Shown in pieces: positions 33,013 through 42,625 of a stretch of DNA of 64,000 nucleotides. The notes below the pieces were generated by a model. It saw only the letters and a program-made list of their open reading frames with translations, did not search any database and was not told where the DNA came from. The position numbers and the translations under genes are program-made. Where the stretch lies: assembly GCA_030762895.1 (NCBI GenBank), contig CM061067.1, forward strand, positions 99,946,602 through 100,010,601, given 5' to 3'. Within the stretch, counting starts at the first letter, position 1. Each line of letters begins with the position of its first letter. This DNA comes from Sophora flavescens. Its lineage: Eukaryota > Streptophyta > Magnoliopsida > Fabales > Fabaceae.

Positions 33013-33450
33013 CACTACAAAAAAAGGTTATTTAGCGACCGAAAATAGTGACCGAATTTGTTGGTTACTGTTTGCGAACGAAATGGCGACCGATTGTAGG
33101 ATCTAAATCAAACACTGATTAGAGTTGATATTGCGATCGAAATAGCGACCGAAATAGAGCGTAGCAGAGTTATCGGTCTCTATTTCGGTCGCAAAATAAA
33201 GGAAAGTAAACGTCAAAAATTTATGGCTTTTTTACGACCAAAATGGCGACCAAATTGAATGCAACGATTAAATTTTATTTATCTTTGCGACCGATATTAA
33301 ATCGGTCACTAAACGGCGTGACAAAAATTAAAATATCCGTGTGTTAGCGACCGATTTAAAAATCGGTCGCTAAATTTATGGATTCAAAATTCAAATCAAC
33401 TGGTTTAGATACCGATTTAGCGACCGAATAATTCGGTCGCTAAAAATGAA
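33013..33450. repeat. Left terminal and subterminal repeats of the second CACTA-like element
   Basis: Motifs gcgaccga and tcggtcgc recur about fifteen times in both orientations within 440 bases after the terminal CACTAC. They match the array at the right end (37310-37594). Confidence 0.9.
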
Positions 33451-33776
33451 TTCCCTAAATCCACCAGAACCCCCCTTTCTTCCCCATTTCACGAAACTTC
33501 TCTCTCTCTCACTCATTCTCTCTTCCTCGCGAGCTCCGACCGCCAGTCTCCAGCGCGCCACCGCCGTCAGGTAAGCCGGACCTCTCCCTCTCCCTCTCCC
33601 TCTCCCTCTCCCTCTCCGTTTCTCTCTCTCTCTTTCCATCTCTGTCTCTGTCTCTCTCTCTCTCTCCATCTCTAACCGTTTCTATCTCTCTTAGGTTCGT
33701 CTTCCTCCGCACATCCAGAGCAGCGCCACCACCGGCACCACCAGAGCAGCGCCACCGTTACCACTGCATCATAGTA
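33451..33776 (+). promoter_or_regulatory. Putative spliced 5' leader inside the second CACTA-like element, with CT-rich repeat
   Basis: A leader-like stretch (cttcccc..., then gccagtctccagcgcgcc) is followed by gccgtcag|gtaagcc, a good splice donor near 33570. A (ctctcc)n and (tctctg)n repeat runs from about 33580 to 33690, then cttag|gttcg near 33695 gives an acceptor, and catcatag|taagtc follows at 33775. The minus-strand Arg/Glu-rich frames here are artefacts of the CT repeat. This is probably the 5' end of the transcript that reaches 36623-37011. Confidence 0.45.
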
Positions 33777-33790
33777 AGTCTTCTTCCCTT

Positions 33791-34438
33791 TGGCAAGATG
33801 CTGATTGTGTGCTGATAATTTAATATTTATGCATGTATTTGCAATTATGTGTTGTTTGTTAGTGGAGAGCAGAGCTCAATAGGATGTGATCCTATCAAAA
33901 AGGCGGGATGCTTGTTGTGTGTTGCTAATTTAGAAGTTATGCATGTGTTTGACAATTATGTGTTACTTGTTATTGGAGAGCGGAGCTCAATAGGATGTTT
34001 GCTACTATATTTTATCTAAGTTTGTATTGAAATATGCTTCAATATATATTTGTTGAAGTATGCTGCAATCCTTATAAGTCAATGGTTTTATTTTCTGCTA
34101 GAGTTAATTATTAAGCTACGAAAGCCATAGTTTCCTATTTGAGATTCAATATTAATGAGCATGCGTACCTTCTCAGGGCACGCATGCTCATTCAATATTT
34201 TGGATGTGCTTGAAGGATTCTTGAAGTTTGAGGTTTTTCTTTAATTCTGCCTTAAGGCCAAGATCTTAGATAATGAAGGATTAAGTATAGGGTTAGATAA
34301 AATGAAGTGTGGGGCACAATTTGCCAGGCACATGACGTGCCATCATCATTCAAACATTATTCACATTAGAAAGCAGCTACGTACACAATATTATGAAAGC
34401 AACTCTGGTTTTCTACTCATTTGTTTCACTAGACAATG
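33791..34438. repeat. Direct repeat, copy 1 (about 650 bp)
   Basis: The block starting ggcaagatgctgattgtgtg and ending near gtttcactag is repeated at 35719-36365 with few differences. Each copy also contains a shorter internal repeat (gttagtggagagcagagctcaatagg appears two times). The stretch in between (34439-35718) is unassigned. Confidence 0.9.
34148..34199. repeat. Stem-loop, 19-bp stem with one bulge
   Basis: The left arm aatattaatgagcatgcgt (34148-34166) pairs with acgcatgctcattcaatatt (34180-34199), leaving a single unpaired base and a 13-base loop. The same hairpin recurs at 36075-36126 with one change in the stem. The stem is shorter than a typical miRNA precursor. Confidence 0.85.
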
Positions 34439-35718
34439 GAGCTTTCCAGTAAATTACTGGCACATTGTATTAGACATAAGGAAGACTATTTTAATATGAG
34501 TTTGAAGACCAAGTCAATGTGGAGGCAAGGGTCCTAACCCCAACTTGTAAATTTTGTAAATTTTCATTGTTGAGTTGAACACTTTATATTTGTTCTTTGG
34601 GTATATGAATGTATGGAGGTTTGATAAAAATTTGATGGCTAATTAATGGCTGGCCTTTGAGATTCTTTTTTTTCGATGGAGATTGGTAAGTGAGGGATGG
34701 TGGGAGGAAACATTTGTTTTCAAACTTCTTGAACCATTGAATTCCAAGGTCAAGATCCCTTGAAAATGATTATGTTACACCCTGCAATACAACTTGAGTC
34801 CATCTATGTCCTGTAATATTTTTTTTAAGGCTTGCTCATCCTTGCTTCTCTTATTTAGATTACTCAAGTACATTGTTGTTTCAACTGTGAGATGATTTGG
34901 ATAATGAATCCAAATACATCTTTACTAAGCATACTTGAGAAAAGTAATTTTCCTTTGCTCTAATTTCTGCATGTTCCCAACTACTTGACTTATTTTGAAC
35001 TATGGTTCACCATGAATTAAAACATGTCCAAAGAATGAGGATTGGAATGAAAGTAACTTTGGGTATTTTGAATACTATGTATTTGGAAATGTTGCATGAA
35101 TTGCTTGGGTGTTGCCAGGGAATGCTTGAGGTGAGTGGGTAAATTGGGTGCATTATAATTGAACAACAATAAAGGGGTTGTCTTGCTGCAAAGAGGTGGA
35201 AAGCTATCTTTTTTGTATTTCTTTTCTTTTGGCAGATGCATTCGTGTATTTCTTTCATTTGTAGTGCTGATCTGACTTGGTAAAATATAGTGTGCAATGG
35301 CAATTACACCCATTGGGTCATATTGAGGATAATGAGGTATGTCTACTTATGTATGAATGATGAAATTAGACTAATATAAATCATGAGACTATTGCATATA
35401 TTGAGTATGAAATGTAGAAATCTTACAATGTTAGCTGTGATAATGTCTGAATAAAATGTAGAGGGGTAATGATGGCTTATACACACTAATGATTTAAATA
35501 ACCCAGAAAGAGAGGACAAAAGTAAAAGGCCTAATGGCTTTCAACAAACTCTTAAATGTTAGTTTCTTAAATGTTAGTATTTGACAGGATTAATTTTATT
35601 TATGCATTATAGGTCATTGCTCTATTTCTCGTGAGTTGAATGATGGCCTATACACACTATATATCTTGTTGTTTGTTAGTGGAGAGCTGAGCTCAATAGG
35701 AAGGTATTTTGCCTGAAA
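34439..35718. other. Unassigned interior of the second CACTA-like element
   Basis: AT-rich with short open frames in all directions and no motif I recognise. It looks like intron sequence between the leader-like region and the small coding region at 36623-37011. A partial copy of the phrase gttagtggagagctgagctcaatagg at 35677 precedes the second repeat copy. Confidence 0.4.
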
Positions 35719-36365
35719 GGCAAGATGCTGATTGTGTGCTGATAATTTAATATTTATGCATGTATTTGCAATTATGTGTTGTTTGTTAGTGGAGAGCAGA
35801 GCTCAATAGGATGTGATCCTATCAAAAAGGCAGGATGCTTGTTGTGTGTTGCTAATTTAGAAGTTATGCATGTGTTTGACAATTATGTGTTACTTGTTAG
35901 TGGAGAGCGGAGCTCAATAGGATGTTTGCTACTATATTTTATCTAAGTTTGTATTGAAATATGCTTCAATGTATATTTGTTGAAGTATGCTGCAATCCTT
36001 ATAAGTCAATGGTTTTATTTTATGCTAGAGTTAATTATTAAGCTACGAAAGCCATAGTTTCCTATTTGAGATTCAATATTAATGAGCATGCATACCTTCT
36101 CAGGGCACGCATGCTCATTCAATATTTTGGATGTGCTTGAAGGATTCTTGAAGTTTGAGGTTTTTCTTTAATTCTGCCTTAAGGTCAAGGTCTTAGATAA
36201 TGAAGGATTAAGTATAGGGTTAGATAAAATGAAGGGTGGGGCACAATTTGCCAGGGATATGACGTGCCGTCATCATTCAAACATTATTCACATTAGAAAG
36301 CAGCTCTGTACACAATATTATGAAAGCAACTCTGGTTTTCCACTCATTTGTTTCACTAGGAAATG
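35719..36365. repeat. Direct repeat, copy 2
   Basis: Copy of 33791-34438, with the hairpin at 36075-36126. The two copies part at tttcactag/acaatgg versus tttcactag/gaaatgg. Confidence 0.9.
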
Positions 36366-36622
36366 GATGACCATCCTTACTAGGTTATCTAGGCATTTCC
36401 AGTAGGAAAAGTCCTCTCTATGACCATCCTTCAAAATGACGTAAAAGCATCTGCTTTCCTGAAAACTACTATGTTTGCTAATCTGTAAAGTTGCATGTGA
36501 AGTTGCATTTCGTTGTTCTATTTTAACATGCTAGTATGCTACATGGATCTTTCCATCTTTTCTTATTATCACTTGATGAAGTTTAGACATATGACTTGTT
36601 TTCCTTATCATTTTATCAAAAA

Positions 36623-37011
36623 ATGGATCCGACTAAATGTTTTGAGACAGCCATCCATATAGACCAGGTACAATATCTCATCAACTTAAGAATAACGATT
36701 GGATTCACGTAATGATGGTTAAGTCATAAACTAATCATTACTAAATTGTTCTTGTGTATTTGCAGGATTTGATTTCAATCCTGCGATCATTCTACCGCCG
36801 TTGGGGACAAGAAATACCGCGTGTTGTGACTATTGAAGACAAAAGTGGAAATCTGTTCAATGGGAATATAGTAATCCATGAGGATCGCCCATATTTTGCA
36901 ACAGATACAAATGGTATCAGGGAGTTGTATTTGTTGTCCACTGGTGCATTGGCAAAGTTTAAGTACCTTGGGGGTTCTCGCTTCTACATGTTCATCCCTT
37001 TGGAAGATTGA
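36623..37011 (+). CDS. Small two-exon hypothetical protein in the CACTA-like element, weakly B3-like
   Basis: Exon 1 (36623-36667) starts at an ATG and encodes MDPTKCFETAIHIDQ; the donor is cag|gtacaa. The acceptor is tttgcag|gat at 36765/36766, and exon 2 runs to a stop at 37009-37011 in the same phase, giving 96 residues. Exon 2 has FYRRWGQEIPRVVTIEDKSG, then an alternating hydrophobic pattern ending LGGSRFYMFIPLED. The strand pattern (VTIEDKSGN, then LAKFKYLGGSRFYMFI) is weakly like the second half of a plant B3 DNA-binding domain. I am unsure of that. No stop or frameshift disturbs it, unlike nearly all other coding sequence here. It may be a captured host gene piece or a gene proper to this family. 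Confidence 0.55.
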
Positions 37012-37309
37012 TGAGTTTTGATATTTTGATTAGTACTTATTGACTGTGGTGTGTTTTTATGTTTTGATCGTTAATTAGTACATTATTAAACTTTTTTTTT
37101 ATAAACAATTATTAAACTTGCGTTAATTAATGTATATGTTTTCTTGATCATATTGACTGTGGTGTTTTGGATCGTTAGGACATCATATTTATGTTTTCTA
37201 TTTATTCAAAAAAATATTGGTGTATTTTGTTTATATCAGAAATTAAAAATCAATGGGGTAATAGTTGAGAAACAAAATTTGGTCGGTAGGATTAAGTTTT
37301 AGGAAAATT

Positions 37310-37594
37310 TTTATAAAATTTGCGACCGAAATAGCGACCGAATATCTGTCACCAAATTCGGTTATCTGAGCATGCGACCAACTATACGGCGACCGAAATA
37401 TATAATTTTGTGATCGAAATATCGGTCGCAAATTTGCGACCGAAATACAAATTCGGTCGCTAAACATTTAGTCACCAGAGTTTCTGCTATCCCCTTAATT
37501 CGGTCGCTAATTAGGCCGCTAGATAGTATAGCAACCGAATTATCATGTTTAGCGACCGAAATCTTCGGTCGCTAAATAGGTTTTTTTTGTAGTG
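37310..37594. repeat. Right terminal and subterminal repeats of the second CACTA-like element
   Basis: A dense run of gcgaccgaaat and attcggtcgctaaa motifs that ends ttttttttgtagtg at 37594. It mirrors the left end. The non-coding stretch 37012-37309 before it is probably the 3' UTR of the small gene. Confidence 0.9.
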
Positions 37595-39114
37595 GAAGGT
37601 AATGGTTCTTTCCCCCTTTGGTTTCCTTTCTTGTTTATGAATTGGGAACTAATTGGTTAATCTTTTGTTTGACCAAGGCTTGGAAAGCTAGTCAAGCTGC
37701 TTGAGGGAAACGGGTTGGTCCTTCGTTTGGGTTGCCAATTGGCTTTCATTGGTTGGAATCTTCATACCAGGTATGGGGAGAAGGGTAGTGTATATCATAG
37801 GCATTGGGGGTAGTGTAAGGTAAAGGGGTTCCCATAACCCCGGTTTGTTATGTTTGATGATATGATTAATATGTTGGTTGATTTGCTATGATAATAGGTT
37901 TGATTGTTAATATGTTGTCTTACATGCCCATGTTCATAATACGTTCTTGATGGTTATGTTGTTATTGTTAATATGAACATGATGTTGTGTTGTTGGTTAT
38001 TGGCATGATTATGTTGGATGGTTGTTGAGATATGACTGTTGAATATTGGTTGATTCCTGATGTTATTGATTATGTTGGTTGAATGGTTGATGCCATGACT
38101 GTGATGATGTTATGATTGAGTTGATGAGGATGTGGGATCTGGAAAATATGTTGTTAAAACGGATTAGGATTAATGGACTTAATCATTGAAATAATTGGCT
38201 AAGAACTGTGTTTTAACTCTTCCCAGAACAGTACTGTTATGCATTAAGCACGACCGTATTGAACAGGGTGCACGTCCGTGCTCCCAAGTTGAATTCTGGA
38301 AAATGGCCTCGCATTAAGCACGGTTGTACAGTAGAGGAGCACGAATGTGCCTAATAGGAAGCACACCCGTGCTTCACTTATGTGACCAGCACGACCGTGC
38401 TCCCCTAACAGTCAGAGATAGAATTAAAGTACTTAAAGGGGTTCCTAACCCCAACCTTCCCCAATGATGGTAAGTTGATATAGCTAGTCAAAGATAAAGA
38501 ATAGACAACTTGGTTAATGATTATCAAAGATAATTAAAGATGGTGAGATGGTTAAGTCGGTATTCATTGGATTACCATACGTTGATAGCTTTGGTGCTTC
38601 TTGGCCAAAGTGACCTCGATGCTTATTGGTTGAGGTGTTGATGAGTTGAACCTTGGTGCTTATTGTCCAAGGGAGCCTTGACCCCACGGTTTGGGTCTAA
38701 GGTTACGTTGATGTTGATGTTGAAGTCTTGGGAGCATCATGTCCTGAGCAAGGAGGTGGCCGGTTGAGATTGTTTGTTGTTGTGCCATTTGCATAGAGCA
38801 TTGGAGTTATTGGTTGATGGGGGAGGTTCGACATAGGGGAGATCACCCGAGAGTACGGTGATCTGGCCATCCACGGTAGGTCACCCGATGGTTTGGTGAC
38901 CGCGGCCCCTCGTGATGAGGCATCAACGGTTTGATGCGTTGGCTATCCATGGGGTTCACCTAAGGTTTGGTGCACTGCCGGTGTTGGTGCTTTTATGGTC
39001 AATACGGATATGTAACTCTGAAATCGTTCATCCTGAGTTTGTTGGATCCACATGCATAGTTGGAGTAGTGTTGCATTGCACTACATTGCATACTTGATGT
39101 TGATGATGTTGATA

Positions 39115-39176
<62 letters not shown>

Positions 39177-39637
39177 TATGTATGTTATGATGATGCTATG
39201 CTGTTTGTCTTACCTTGCTTCCTATCTCCATGCCATAGATGTTTACATGATTCTTAGTCCCCGTTGTTTGTTTGTTTGTTTGGCCTGATCGGCACCTTGC
39301 AGAGAATGGCGAGCAGTTAGGAAAGGATTGACTCTGAGGAGCCACCGCTCATAGTTAGGGTTTTTCCCTTTCAGTTAGTTTGTTAGTTTCAGTTGAATTC
39401 CTAGGATTTTATTCCGGTACAGTTATACCAGCTCTGTATGTGACATCGGGGTTGGGTTATGTTGTTTATCTTTGTTATGTTTTAATTGTTTTAAACATGT
39501 TTTAATTTCCGCGTTGTGAACTAGTTCATGTGGGACCTTTCTACCCACGAACCTTTTTATTAAAGGACGTATGTTTTATGTTTTATCTTTATCTTTTATG
39601 CTTTATAACATGTGGGGTAGTTGGGTGTCATATTTAG

Positions 39638-39649
39638 TGGTATCAAAGC
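39638..39649 (+). promoter_or_regulatory. Primer binding site of the gypsy element
   Basis: TGGTATCAAAGC, one base different from the usual initiator tRNA-Met site TGGTATCAGAGC, five bases after the 5' LTR end. Confidence 0.85.
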
Positions 39650-39733
39650 AGTTCGGCCATGTCCGGACGTGGTATGAGTCTGTCGTGAGTCTGTTGCGTG
39701 CTCATGTTTGAATTGTCTATATTTATATAGGTA

Positions 39734-41150
39734 ATGTTATGTGGTAATAAGTACCTATTGCTTCGCTTTGTCTTGACTTACTGCATTTGGTGGTTTGTCT
39801 TGAACGATCCAAGGAGCCTACGAGTGCTTCTTGTGTTTAGGAAGGCCCTTCTATTATCTCTTGATAATAAGAACTTTGCAGCTGATCTTGTGCGCTTACC
39901 TTTTAAAAACAGCTCGATGTTATTCTTGGAACGAACTGGTTATCTTCCAACCATGATCTCTTTATCTGTTTTGATAAGACCCTAGTTTTTGGAACTCCAA
40001 CAGAGTCTAAGAATCCGGACCTTCTCTCTGCCAGCCAAGTTTAAGCTTCGATGAAGGACGAAGCCCAAGTGTACATGATGATAACTTCCCCTGGAAGTAG
40101 AGAGCAGCCCTCTTGATGTCGCCAGCTAACCTGTTGTGCGGGAATTTCCTGAAGTGTTCTCGATGGATGTTTATAACTTACCCCCAGAGAGAGATGTTGA
40201 GTTTACCATACGCTTAGTGCCTAGCACCAGGCCAATCCCTATAGCACCCTATAGAATGTCTCCTCTTGAGCTGACTAAGTTGAAGGAACAGTTGGAGGAC
40301 CTGATGAAGAAGCAGATCATTAGGCCGAGTGTGTCTCCGTAGGGAGCACCAGTGTTGTTGGTGAAGAGGAAGGATGGTAGTATGAGGTTGTATGTCGACT
40401 ATTGGCAGCTCAACAAGGTGACCATAAAGAATCGGTATCCCCCCTAGGATTGATGATCTCATGGACCAGTTGATGGGCGCTTGCTTATTTTCTATTATAG
40501 ATTTGAGGTCAGGGTACCATCAGATTCAGGTTAAGTTCGAGGACATCTCGAAGACTTCAGAACACGATATGGTTACTATGAGTACTTGGTTATGCCCTTT
40601 GGCGTGACCAATGCTCCTGCGGTCTTCATGGACTTCATGAACAAGACCCTCCACCCTTACTTGGATAAGTTTGTGGTGGTGTTCATAGATGACATCTTAG
40701 TGTACTCCAAGAGCAAGGAGGAACATGAGGAACACCTGAGGGTTGTCTTGCAAACCCTTAAGGAAAAGCAGTTGTATGCTAAGTTATCTAAGTGTGAGTT
40801 CCGGTTAGAGGAAGTGAGCTTCTTAGGTCATATCATCTCTAAGGGTGGCATAGCAGTGGACCCAGCTAAGGTAGAGACAGTGCTCTAGTGGGAAGCGCCA
40901 AAGTCTGTAATCGAGAACAGGAGTTTCTTGGTGGTTGCTGTAAGATGGATCTTTAATAGAGACGAGAGGGCAATTATGTTGCACGGACATAGTTGCACTC
41001 GAGCCCCTGTCGGAGATCCTCATAGAGAAAGATTGACTCATGGAAGTATTATTGCTTAGGTCACTGTGCTGGACAAGTAGGAGGGACTGATCACCCCAAT
41101 TACTCGTCACCGGTAGGCGAAGTAACGATAATCGTTGTGAGCTTTATGAC
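39734..41150 (+). pseudogene. Gypsy protease remnant and reverse transcriptase
   Basis: The first 250 bases keep only the second half of the protease (FAADLVRLPFKNSS). From 40136 the RT follows: REFPEVFSMDVYNLPPERDV, YRMSPLELTKLKEQLEDL, a stop at about 40340, LLVKRKDGSMRLYVDYWQLN, a frameshift near 40540, VMPFGVTNAPAVFMDFMN and the catalytic FIDDILVYSK near 40687-40716, ending FLGHIISKGGIAVDPAKVE before a stop at 40886-40888. From 40890 to 41150 only scattered RNase H-like remains can be suspected. The RT copies the element RNA. At least four lesions make it inactive. The gag that should lie between the primer site and the protease is absent here. Confidence 0.88.
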
Positions 41151-42100
41151 AGTGAGATTAGTGGCCTTAGTCGCTTAGACATAAACCGAGTAGAAACTAG
41201 TTACTTAGAAAGTAGACTTGTAGTGGTCAATGCCTTAAGTAGGAAAACCTTGCACGTAGGTTTTGATGGTTAGGGAGATGGATCTGATTGAGGAGTTTAG
41301 AGACCATAGCCTAGCTTGTGAGTGTACCCCTAAGAGTACTAGGCTTGGAACCTTGAAGGTTACCAACAACTTGATGGATCAGATTGGAAGGACCCAGAAG
41401 TTAGATGAGTTTCTATTAGACCAGAGCGTTGCTTGCTCATGGTAGAAACCTTAGTTTAAGGAAGGAAGTGATGGGGTCATGAGGTTTAAAGATAGGGTTT
41501 GTGTACCGGATGTTCCTGAGCTTAGGAAGTTGATCCTTGAGGTAGGACATAGAAGTGGGTTGTTGTGGATAGATTGACTAAGTCTGCCCATTTCATCCCG
41601 ATGAACATGGAGTATCGTTTAGAGAAGTTGGCTAAGCTGTACATCAAGGAAATAGTTAGGCTTCATGGTTTACCCTCTAGCATAGTATCAGATAGAGACC
41701 CGAGGTTTACCTCCAGGTTCTGGGAGAGTTTACAGCATGCTTTAGGGACAAAGCTTAGGCTTAGTTCAGCTTATCACCCACAGACCGATGGGCAGCCTGA
41801 GAGGACCATCAGTCCTTAGAGGACTTGTTGAGAGCTTGTGTGCTAGAACAGTCTGGTAGTTGGGAGGAGATGTAGGACACCCTTGTGTTAGAAGGAACCT
41901 GGTGACAATATGGTGCTAGGACCTGAGGTAGTGCAAGAAACAACATAAAAATGAGGATGATTCAGGAAAAGTCAAAAGTGGCACAAAGTAGGCAAATGAG
42001 CTACCATGACAAAAGGAGGAAGGCGCTCGAATTCCAGGAAGGTCATCATGTGTCCTTGAGAGTTACTCCATCGACTGCGGTTGGTAGAGCGATGAAAGCA
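41151..42100 (+). pseudogene. Gypsy integrase remnant
   Basis: After a poor region with one open piece (41263-41445) the integrase core is clear: VVDRLTKSAHFIPM (from about 41557), YIKEIVRLHGLPSSIVSDRD (second Asp) and LSSAYHPQTDGQPERT (Glu) to 41815, then a frameshift. A later part (41951-42100) matches the post-core region: QSRQMSYHDKRRKALEFQEG and HVSLRVTPSTAVGRAMK. Integrase joins the DNA copy to the host chromosome. The frame is broken and stops follow. Confidence 0.85.
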
Positions 42101-42556
42101 AGCAAGCAAGCCATCTGTTATCAGGAGATCCGAGTCTTTCCTACCTTGGTGAATAAGTGCAGAATCTTCGAGGATGCTTACGAGGCCAGGATCGCAAGCC
42201 GCAAAAGTTCAGAGATCCAGAGCAGTAAGTATGAAGATCAGAAGAACGAGGTGAGACAACGTCTAACCCCCAGTCGGCAGAATGGTAAGGAGTCACAGTT
42301 CTCAGCAGGTAAGCCTAAGGATCGGGATTCTCCAAAACATGTCAGATGTGGAAAATGTGGAGAAGGTCACTATACCCATCAATGCAAGGAGCCGAACATC
42401 ATCTGTTTCAAGTGTGACAAGTATGGTCACCTCAGCCGGAACTGTAAAGGAGAAAAGTCAGAACCACAGAGTGCCAGTAGGAATCATAGTGCGCAACGGA
42501 AGCATAGTGGAGCTGGACCTCCAAGTCCATGGACACGATCCAAGGTATGCACCTAA
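42101..42556 (+). pseudogene. Displaced gag C-terminal segment with two zinc knuckles, joined to integrase
   Basis: The same open frame that carries the end of the integrase (from 41951) changes at about residue 51-55 to gag-type sequence: VFPTLVNKCRIFEDAYEAR, a basic linker, then CGKCGEGHYTHQC (one residue short of the usual CX2CX4HX4C) and CFKCDKYGHLSRNC. It ends at a stop 42554-42556, about 70 bases before the 3' LTR. In gypsy elements gag lies first, upstream of protease. Here it lies last. The fusion is smooth, without stop codons. This points to internal rearrangement, perhaps by template switching during reverse transcription. Confidence 0.8.
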
Positions 42557-42611
42557 TTGGTGAAAGTTTAACCAGTTAAGGTGATTGAAATTTCGAGGAA
42601 AATTTTTTTAT

Positions 42612-42625
42612 AAGGGGGGTGGAAT
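42612..42625 (+). promoter_or_regulatory. Polypurine tract of the gypsy element
   Basis: AAGGGGGGTGGAAT directly before the 3' LTR, the primer for plus-strand DNA synthesis. Confidence 0.85.

Larger units (their letters stand above)
33013..37594. mobile_element. CACTA-like transposon without transposase, carrying gene-like sequence
   Basis: The left end is CACTACAAAAAAAGG and the right end reads inward CACTACAAAAAAAACC; the TSD is GAA (33010-33012, 37595-37597). The gypsy 3' LTR shows the empty site (atagaaggcaatgg at 43145). Near both ends are subterminal arrays of ttagcgaccgaaat and its complement ttcggtcgctaaa. The size is 4582 bp. No TNP2 or TNPA sequence is visible, so it would depend on proteins from elsewhere. 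It contains a leader-like region with possible introns, a 650-bp direct repeat, a hairpin in each repeat copy, and a small two-exon coding region. Confidence 0.9.
32467..39632 (+). repeat. 5' LTR of the gypsy element, split by a CACTA-like insertion
   Basis: The LTR parts are 32467-33012 and 37595-39632 (about 2.58 kb without the insert and its TSD). A TATA box, ctataaatag, is at 32841-32850. A mixed CT/TA microsatellite is at 39115-39173. It holds several gcacgaccgtgctc-type sites that form a hairpin at 32794-32825. The partner at 42626-45024 lacks about 180 bp, mainly at these sites. Confidence 0.9.

Noticed and set aside
33391..33712. Minus-strand Arg/Glu-rich frames
   Set aside because: They are translations of the CT-rich simple repeat.
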